Assembly: GCA_021788955.1 (NCBI GenBank)
Contig: JAJYKC010000121.1
Coordinates: 1-7,052, forward strand
Origin: Acidobacteriota bacterium
Lineage (GTDB): Bacteria > Acidobacteriota > Terriglobia > Bryobacterales > Bryobacteraceae
DNA length: 7,052 bases
Direction: 5' to 3'
Under the pieces are notes generated by a model. It did not search any database. It was not told the DNA's origin and saw only the letters and a list, made by a program, of their open reading frames with translations. Below are positions 1 through 4,331 of this stretch, piece after piece (positions within the stretch are counted from its first letter, which is position 1; every line of letters starts with the position of its first letter). Both the position numbers and the translations under genes were made by a program.

Positions 1-1412
1 AGCGAAGCATACCCTCGGGACGCCGACTTCAGCCGGTCGTAAAAATCCAGCACAATCTCGTTCAGCGGCAGCTCATACACCAGCAGCACCCGCCCCGTGC
101 CGATGTACTCGAACTTCTTCTGCGTCCCGCGCTTCTCTTCCAGCAGCTTCAGAATCTCGCCGACATACTCCTCGCGCGTGATCACCGTCGCGTCCAGAAT
201 CGGCTCCTCCACCTGCTTGATCTCCGCCGGATTCGGAAACTTGGTCGGATTGTCCACCTCCACCAATTCCCCGCCCAGCAGCGTCACGCGGTACCGCACG
301 CCCGGCGCCGTCGTAATCAAGTCGATCTCGAACTCGCGCTCCAGCCGCTCCTGCACAATCTCTAAATGCAGCAGCCCCAGAAACCCGCACCGGAACCCGA
401 ACCCCAGCGCCACCGAATTCTCCGGCTCGAAGTTGAACGCGCTGTCGTTCAGCCGCAGCTTTTCCAGCGCCTCCCTGAGCCGCCCGTGCTCGTGGCTCTC
501 CACCGGGTACAACCCGGCGAACACCATCGGCTTCATCTCCTCGAAGCCCGGCAGCGGTTCCGCGGCCGGCGCCTCCGCGCTCATGATCGTGTCGCCGATC
601 TTGGCGTCGCCCACGGTTTTGATGTTGGCGAACACGAATCCCACTTCGCCCGCCGACAGTTCCTCGCACGGAATCGGCTTCGGACTCTGAAACCCGAGCC
701 CCTCCACCTCGCACAACGCCCCCGTCGACCACAGCCGGATCTTCTGCCCCAGCTTCATCCGTCCGTCCATCACGCGCATCAGGATGATGACGCCGCGGTA
801 CGAGTCGAACCACGAATCGAAAATCAGCGCCCGCAGCGGCGCCTCCGGATCGCCCTTCGGCGGCGGCACGTGCTTCACCACGGCTTCCAGAAGCTCGTGA
901 ATCCCCAGCCCGTTCTTCGCGCTCACCAGCAGCGCCTCGTCGGCCGGCAGCCCGATCACCTGCTCGATCTGCTCGCGAATCCGGTCCGGATCCGCCGACG
1001 GCAAATCGATCTTGTTAATCACCGGCAGGATCTCCAGGTTGTGGTGCAGGGCCAGGTACGTGTTCGCCAGCGTTTGCGCCTCCACGCCCTGGCTCGCGTC
1101 CACCACCAGCAGCGCCCCTTCGCACGCCTGCAGGCTCCGCGAAACCTCATACGTGAAATCCACGTGCCCCGGCGTGTCGATCAGGTTAAGCTGATAGTCC
1201 TGCCCGTCGTTGGCCTTGTACATCAGCCGCACCGCGTGCGCCTTGATCGTAATGCCGCGCTCCCGCTCCAGATCCATCGTGTCCAGCACCTGCTCCATCA
1301 TTTCGCGCTGGCTCAAAGCGCCCGTCTGCTCGAGCAGACGGTCGGCCAGTGTCGACTTGCCGTGGTCGATATGCGCAATGATGGAGAAGTTGCGGATGAA
1401 GCGGGGATCCAT
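1..1412 (-). CDS. lepA: Elongation factor 4 (LepA) GTPase, 5' part, cut by window edge
   Basis: Translational GTPase LepA/EF4, a cytoplasmic ribosome-binding factor of the EF-G-like family implicated in back-translocation and initiation. The 470 visible residues start [20 protein letters not shown], very close to the classical LepA N-terminus. The G-motifs are all present: P-loop AHIDHGKST at residues 13-21, the switch region RERGITIK at 50-57, DTPGH at 79-83 with the conserved His83, NKID at 133-136 and SAK at 164-166. Domain II and the EF-G-like domain III/V region follow. Family length is about 600, so roughly 130 C-terminal residues, including the LepA-specific C-terminal domain, lie beyond position 1. 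The start is fixed by an in-frame stop ten codons or fewer upstream; no clear Shine-Dalgarno is visible. The gene diverges from ribH across 53 bp. Identity is nearly certain: EF-G and TypA differ in these motifs and domain order. Confidence 0.97.
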   Translation of the reverse strand, partial: MDPRFIRNFSIIAHIDHGKSTLADRLLEQTGALSQREMMEQVLDTMDLERERGITIKAHAVRLMYKANDGQDYQLNLIDTPGHVDFTYEVSRSLQACEGALLVVDASQGVEAQTLANTYLALHHNLEILPVINKIDLPSADPDRIREQIEQVIGLPADEALLVSAKNGLGIHELLEAVVKHVPPPKGDPEAPLRALIFDSWFDSYRGVIILMRVMDGRMKLGQKIRLWSTGALCEVEGLGFQSPKPIPCEELSAGEVGFVFANIKTVGDAKIGDTIMSAEAPAAEPLPGFEEMKPMVFAGLYPVESHEHGRLREALEKLRLNDSAFNFEPENSVALGFGFRCGFLGLLHLEIVQERLEREFEIDLITTAPGVRYRVTLLGGELVEVDNPTKFPNPAEIKQVEEPILDATVITREEYVGEILKLLEEKRGTQKKFEYIGTGRVLLVYELPLNEIVLDFYDRLKSASRGYAS

Positions 1413-1431
1413 GTCCGTGGGAGCCGTGCGC

Positions 1432-1437
1432 TAGAAT
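1432..1437 (+). promoter_or_regulatory. Possible -10 element for the ribH-nusB-glgA unit
   Basis: TAGAAT matches the -10 consensus TATAAT at 5 of 6 positions, and it lies in the only short AT-rich stretch of the 53-bp lepA/ribH gap. It would place the transcript start near 1444, about 22 nt before the ribH ATG. The bases 16-18 bp upstream do not resemble TTGACA, so the assignment rests on the -10 alone and on the need for a promoter between divergent genes. Confidence 0.25.
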
Positions 1438-1439
1438 TA

Positions 1440-1452
1440 GGGGCTGTACCCC
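1440..1452. other. Small inverted repeat in the lepA/ribH gap
   Basis: GGGG, five-base loop CTGTA, then CCCC forms a perfect 4-bp GC stem just before the ribH start. It lies downstream of the possible ribH -10 and between the two proposed transcription starts. It could be a leader hairpin or a small operator, or chance. It is too short for a riboswitch. Confidence 0.25.
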
Positions 1453-1453
1453 A

Positions 1454-1462
1454 AGTATCCCA
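1454..1462 (-). promoter_or_regulatory. Possible extended -10 element for lepA
   Basis: Read on the minus strand this is TGGGATACT, which fits an extended -10 (TG, one base, then a hexamer matching TATAAT at 4 of 6 positions). It would start transcription near 1447 and give a leader of about 35 nt before the lepA ATG. No good -35 hexamer is seen, as is usual for extended -10 promoters. In GC-rich DNA this match could be chance. Confidence 0.22.
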
Positions 1463-1465
1463 TAT

Positions 1466-1945
1466 ATGCCTCAGGTGATTGAAGGAAATCTCGACGCCCG
1501 CGGTATGAAGTTCGCCATCGTCGTCGCGCGCTTCAACAGCGTCGTATCGGAACGTCTGCTCGAAGGCGCCCTCGACGCGCTGCGCCGCACCAACGCGGAT
1601 CTCGATTCCGTCGATATTGTCAAGGTCCCCGGCTCCTGGGAAATCCCCCTCACCGTCCGCGCGCTCGTCTCCGCCGGCTCCCATGACGCCGTCATCGCCC
1701 TCGGCGCCGTCATCCGCGGCGGCACGCCGCACTTCGATTACGTCGCCGGACAAGCCGCCTCGGGCATCGCCCAGGCCGGCGTCGACACCGGCGTCCCCGT
1801 CGCCTTCGGCGTCCTCACCGCCGACACCATGGAACAAGCCATCGACCGCGCCGGCGGCAAGAGCGGCAACAAAGGCTTCGACGCCGCCATGACCGCCATC
1901 GAAATGGCATCCCTGCTCCGCAAGCTCGGGAAGGCCGCCCGCTAA
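1466..1945 (+). CDS. ribH: 6,7-dimethyl-8-ribityllumazine synthase
   Basis: Condenses 5-amino-6-ribitylaminouracil with 3,4-dihydroxy-2-butanone 4-phosphate to form 6,7-dimethyl-8-ribityllumazine, the penultimate step of riboflavin synthesis; the family forms pentamers or 60-subunit capsids in the cytoplasm. The 159 residues match the family's usual 150-160. Visible motifs are the N-terminal substrate aromatic in ARFN (Phe23), GSWEIP at 56-61, and [12 protein letters not shown] at 83-94 with catalytic His89. The C-terminal GVLTADT and [10 protein letters not shown] segments, which contribute to the active site across subunits, are also present. The second Gly of IRGG is a position that is often Ala, Asp or Glu in relatives. 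The ATG is preferred because MPQVIEG gives the expected N-terminus, though no Shine-Dalgarno is evident; a GTG three codons on is an alternative. It is the first gene of a plus-strand cluster. The leader is too short for an FMN riboswitch, so no flavin control is visible here. Confidence 0.97.
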   Translation: MPQVIEGNLDARGMKFAIVVARFNSVVSERLLEGALDALRRTNADLDSVDIVKVPGSWEIPLTVRALVSAGSHDAVIALGAVIRGGTPHFDYVAGQAASGIAQAGVDTGVPVAFGVLTADTMEQAIDRAGGKSGNKGFDAAMTAIEMASLLRKLGKAAR

Positions 1946-1949
1946 GCCT

Positions 1950-2372
1950 ATGCCCGCGCGCCACCGCTCCCGGCAGCGCGCCTTGCAGGTCCTCTTTCAA
2001 TGGGACTCACGCCGCCAGCCCGTCGAGGAGGCCATCCGCTCCTTCTACGAAACGCTCTATAGCGCCGAAGAGGAAGAATCGCCCGCCCAGGACGGGTTCA
2101 TGGAAACCCTCGCCAAAGGCGCCGCCTCCGCCGCCCCGGCCATCGACGCACGCATACAGGCCAAGACCGAGCACTGGAAACTCGACCGCATGCCCATCGT
2201 CGACCGCAACATCCTCCGCCTCGCCATCTACGAAATGACCGAACTCGGCACGCCGCCCGCCATCGCCATCGACGAAGCCCTCGAACTTGCCCGCCATTTC
2301 TCCTCCGACGAAAGCGTCGCCTTCATCAACGGCGTCCTCGACGCCGTCAATAAGGAGATACTGCGAACATGA
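1950..2372 (+). CDS. nusB: Transcription antitermination factor NusB
   Basis: Small all-helical RNA-binding protein. In the family it pairs with NusE (ribosomal protein S10) on boxA RNA to suppress Rho termination in rRNA operons. Its 140 residues equal the usual length (E. coli 139). It opens with the basic helix SRQRALQVLFQWD (residues 7-19), the arginine-rich RNA-binding face. It then carries RMPIVDRNILRLAIYEM and ends with the family hallmark AIDEALELARHFSSDESVAFINGVLDAV. An acidic, low-complexity stretch (AEEEES) lies near residues 44-49. The start lies 4 bp after the ribH stop, a common ribH-nusB pairing; GGGAAGG 15 nt upstream is a weak, distant Shine-Dalgarno, so expression may depend partly on coupling to ribH. 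Its stop overlaps the glgA start. Confidence 0.96.
   Translation: MPARHRSRQRALQVLFQWDSRRQPVEEAIRSFYETLYSAEEEESPAQDGFMETLAKGAASAAPAIDARIQAKTEHWKLDRMPIVDRNILRLAIYEMTELGTPPAIAIDEALELARHFSSDESVAFINGVLDAVNKEILRT
2352..2357 (+). promoter_or_regulatory. Shine-Dalgarno for glgA inside nusB, with ATGA overlap
   Basis: AAGGAG is the strongest ribosome binding site in the window and sits inside the last nusB codons, 11 nt before the glgA ATG. The glgA start and nusB stop share ATGA at 2369-2372, the classic layout for translational coupling by re-initiation. It also supports the chosen glgA start. Confidence 0.7.
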
Positions 2373-3787
2373 GCCGCGTGCTGATGGTTGCCTCCGAAGT
2401 CGCGCCCTTGTGCAAGACCGGCGGCCTCGCCGACGTGCTCGGCTCCCTTCCCGCCGCCCTCCGCGAAATCGGCGAAGAGGTCGCCGTCGTCCTCCCTAAC
2501 TACCTCGATCTCCAGCTTCCTTCCGAACCCACCGAAGTCTGGCCCGAGTTCCCCCTCCGCTGCGGCTCGCACACGTTCCCCACCCGCATCCTCTCGCTCG
2601 AGCACAACGGCGTCACCCACTACCTCATCGACTGCCCCGCTCTCTACGCGCGCCACGGCATCTACGGCGGCGCCGGCGGCGACTTCTGGGATAACCCCGT
2701 CCGCTACGCCGTCCTGAGCCTCGGCGCCATCGCCGTCAGCCGCTTCCTCTTCCGGCCCGACGTCCTCCACTGCCACGACTGGCAGACCTCCCTCGCCCCC
2801 ATCTATCTCCGCTCCACTTACTCGCCCGACCCGACTTACTTGGGCATTCGTACATTACTTACGATCCATAACTTAGGTTACCAGGGACGGTACGGAAGTT
2901 ATGTCATGGGAGACATCGGACTTCCTATGTCGCTCTTCCATCGCGACGCGCTCGAACACCTCGGCGACGTGAACTATCTCAAGGGCGGCATCGCGTTCGC
3001 CGACGCCATCAACACCGTCAGCCCCAACTACGCCCGCGAAATCCAGACCCCCGAGTACGGGTTCGGCCTCGATGGCTTCCTCCGCGCCCGCTCTTCGCGC
3101 CTGTCCGGCATCCTCAACGGCGTCGATTACTCGGAGTGGAACCCGGAAACCGATCCGCACATCGCGCGGAATTACTCGGCCTCGAACTTAGCCGGCAAGC
3201 GCGAATCGAAACGCGCCCTGCTCGCCGAACTCGGCCTCCCCGATTCGCTCGACCGCCCCCTCATCGGCATCGTAAGCCGCTTCGCGGACCAGAAAGGCTT
3301 CGACCTCGTCGAGCAGGCCGCCGCCGACATCGCCGGCGAAGACGTCGCCGTCGCTGTCCTCGGCAGCGGCGACCCGCGCTTTGAAGACAGCTTCCGCCAT
3401 TTCGCCCAAGTCTGGCCGCACGTCTTCGGCGTCCGCATCGGCTACAACGGCCCGCTCGCCCGCCGCATCGAAGCCGGCGCCGACATGTTCCTCATGCCCA
3501 GCCGCTACGAACCCTGCGGCCTCAACCAGATCTACAGCCTCCGCTATGGAACCATCCCGATTGTGCGCGCTACCGGCGGCCTCGATGATACGATTGAACC
3601 AGGCACGGGATTTAAGTTCTGGGACTATTCTCCCTGGTCTCTGATGGGCGCGATCCGTTCGGCGCTCGAGGCCTGGCGGGACCGGAAACAGTGGACTGCA
3701 ATGATGGTCCACTCGATGGCGAAAGACTTTTCCTGGCAGGTCTCGGCCGCTGAATACGCTGGTCTTTACCGGCGCCTCATCGGCTGA
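2369..3787 (+). CDS. glgA: Glycogen synthase (ADP-glucose type, GT5 family)
   Basis: Transfers glucose from ADP-glucose to the non-reducing end of a growing alpha-1,4-glucan; cytoplasmic, glycogen pathway. The 472 residues match the E. coli enzyme (477), and both GT-B Rossmann halves are complete. The N-terminal half has the KTGGLAD nucleotide-sugar loop (residues 16-22), CHDWQTSL with Asp137, and TIHNLGYQG with His167. The C-terminal half has GIVSRFADQKG with Arg304 and Lys309, and MPSRYEPCGL with Glu381. The last three align, offset by four, with E. coli Arg300, Lys305 and Glu377, so the active site looks intact. The start overlaps the nusB stop by ATGA and has a good Shine-Dalgarno. No glgB, glgC or glgP is in view. 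Codon use is uneven: mostly C-ending codons, but a low-GC patch at about 2830-2935 and a relaxed stretch from about 3541 to the end. A sucrose or starch synthase is unlikely given the bacterial GlgA motifs. Confidence 0.96.
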   Translation: MSRVLMVASEVAPLCKTGGLADVLGSLPAALREIGEEVAVVLPNYLDLQLPSEPTEVWPEFPLRCGSHTFPTRILSLEHNGVTHYLIDCPALYARHGIYGGAGGDFWDNPVRYAVLSLGAIAVSRFLFRPDVLHCHDWQTSLAPIYLRSTYSPDPTYLGIRTLLTIHNLGYQGRYGSYVMGDIGLPMSLFHRDALEHLGDVNYLKGGIAFADAINTVSPNYAREIQTPEYGFGLDGFLRARSSRLSGILNGVDYSEWNPETDPHIARNYSASNLAGKRESKRALLAELGLPDSLDRPLIGIVSRFADQKGFDLVEQAAADIAGEDVAVAVLGSGDPRFEDSFRHFAQVWPHVFGVRIGYNGPLARRIEAGADMFLMPSRYEPCGLNQIYSLRYGTIPIVRATGGLDDTIEPGTGFKFWDYSPWSLMGAIRSALEAWRDRKQWTAMMVHSMAKDFSWQVSAAEYAGLYRRLIG

Positions 3788-3834
3788 CCCGCCGTGGGCC
3801 GGGTGAATCCTTTGGCCCGAAATTGCATCTTTTT
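3787..3834 (+). terminator. Weak candidate terminator or alternative hairpins between glgA and trxA
   Basis: Two 5-bp GC stems that exclude each other can form after the glgA stop. ACCCG (3787-3791) can pair with CGGGT (3800-3804), or GGGCC (3796-3800) can pair with GGCCC (3814-3818). A TTTTT run follows at 3830-3834, but about 11 nt after the second stem rather than directly behind it, so this is not a textbook intrinsic terminator. It may end the ribH-nusB-glgA transcript inefficiently, or be chance pairing in GC-rich DNA. Confidence 0.25.
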
Positions 3835-3838
3835 AGGC

Positions 3839-3843
3839 AGGAG
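3839..3843 (+). promoter_or_regulatory. Ribosome binding site of trxA
   Basis: AGGAG lies 13 nt before the trxA ATG, longer than the usual 5-9 nt. No better start codon lies closer, and the protein N-terminus at 3857 is the normal one for thioredoxin. It shows that trxA has its own initiation site. Confidence 0.5.
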
Positions 3844-3856
3844 TTAAGCGAAACAA

Positions 3857-4189
3857 ATGGCCGGTGCGAATACCCTGACGTTTACTGACGCTACGTTCGA
3901 GCAAGACGTGCTTTCATCCGAGGTCCCCGTTCTGGTGGACTTCTGGGCCGAGTGGTGCGGGCCCTGCCGCATGATGAGCCCCACCGTCGATGCCGTCGCG
4001 ACGGACTACGCCGGCAAGGTGAAGGTCGGAAAACTGAACGTGGACGACAACGGAGGAACCGCGATGCGCTACAACATCCGCGGCATCCCCACCCTGCTCC
4101 TGTTCAAGGGCGGAAGGATCGTCGAGCAGCGCGTCGGCGCCGTCGGCAAGACCGAAGTGCAGAAAATGCTCGACGCCCACCTGGGATAA
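3857..4189 (+). CDS. trxA: Thioredoxin
   Basis: General cytoplasmic dithiol-disulfide reductant, recycled by thioredoxin reductase (not in the window). The 110 residues are normal length, and the whole thioredoxin fold is present with no signal peptide or membrane segment. The active site is WCGPC at residues 33-37 (Cys34, Cys37), preceded by the buried Asp28 and DFWAEW. Pro42 and the cis-proline loop GIPT (Pro78) are in place, and LLLFKGG and the closing helix follow. The canonical WCGPC and cis-Pro favour thioredoxin over a DsbA-like or TlpA-like oxidoreductase. It lies 69 bp after glgA on the same strand, so it may be read through from the cluster or have its own promoter; I could not identify one. 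Whether it is the cell's main thioredoxin cannot be told from this window. Confidence 0.96.
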   Translation: MAGANTLTFTDATFEQDVLSSEVPVLVDFWAEWCGPCRMMSPTVDAVATDYAGKVKVGKLNVDDNGGTAMRYNIRGIPTLLLFKGGRIVEQRVGAVGKTEVQKMLDAHLG

Positions 4190-4210
4190 ATCCGAACCGC
4201 TCGCCCGCCT

Positions 4211-4222
4211 CGCCCGCGGGCG
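4211..4222. repeat. 12-bp perfect palindrome, copy 1 (after trxA)
   Basis: CGCCCGCGGGCG is a perfect palindrome starting 22 nt after the last base of trxA. The identical 12-mer occurs at 6907-6918, 23 nt after the GGDEF-EAL stop. As RNA it could fold only into a 4-bp stem with a 4-base loop and has no T-run behind it, so it is not a standard terminator. It could be a dyad protein-binding site or a coincidence of GC-rich sequence. Confidence 0.45.
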
Positions 4223-4263
4223 TAGTTCTGCCGGCTCAATCCGCGCTGCCTAGGCTTCCCAGG

Positions 4264-4287
4264 ACGAAAAGCTTTACGAAAAGCTCT
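4264..4287 (+). repeat. Two tandem 12-bp units upstream of the GGDEF-EAL gene
   Basis: ACGAAAAGCTTT is followed directly by ACGAAAAGCTCT, identical at 11 of 12 positions. The pair sits 45-68 bp before the likely ATG of the cyclic-di-GMP gene, in one of the few A-rich stretches of the region. The first unit contains the palindrome AAAGCTTT. The position would suit an operator for a dimeric regulator bound in direct repeat, but no regulator is known to match and chance is possible. Confidence 0.4.
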
Positions 4288-4316
4288 TGAGCCGGGACCC
4301 CGCGCCGGTCCAGAAT

Positions 4317-4321
4317 GAAGG
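4317..4321 (+). promoter_or_regulatory. Ribosome binding site choosing the GGDEF-EAL start
   Basis: GAAGG lies 10 nt before the ATG at 4332. The open frame extends upstream to a TTG at 4287, but that codon has no Shine-Dalgarno and the extra 15 residues show no family similarity. The ATG is therefore preferred. Confidence 0.5.
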
Positions 4322-4331
4322 TGGCGCCGAC

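Noticed and set aside
97..690. 197-codon plus-strand, serine-rich open frame opposite lepA
   Set aside because: It is an artefact of the reverse complement of lepA codons; no domain, no ribosome binding site and no place in an operon.
1413..1465. FMN riboswitch upstream of ribH
   Set aside because: The gap is only 53 bp, and none of the conserved RFN-element helices can fit or be seen.
366..1478. 370-codon plus-strand open frame opposite lepA
   Set aside because: The product is a low-complexity Arg/His/Gln/Leu sequence with no motif; the minus strand encodes a textbook LepA through the same bases.
4248..4255. 8-bp palindrome GCCTAGGC in the trxA/GGDEF-EAL gap
   Set aside because: Single copy, short, and no partner site; expected by chance.
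4295..4311. Hairpin GGACC/GGTCC in the GGDEF-EAL leader
   Set aside because: Only 5 bp with a 7-base loop in very GC-rich DNA, with no T-run and no overlap with the ribosome binding site; not distinguishable from chance.
4287..4316. Sigma-70 promoter TTGAGC / 18 bp / CAGAAT before the GGDEF-EAL gene
   Set aside because: Each hexamer matches only 4 of 6, and the start it implies (about 4323) would remove the Shine-Dalgarno from the transcript.
4287..4331. TTG start adding 15 residues to the GGDEF-EAL protein
   Set aside because: No Shine-Dalgarno before the TTG, and the extension lies outside the PAS domain; the ATG at 4332 has GAAGG at a reasonable distance.
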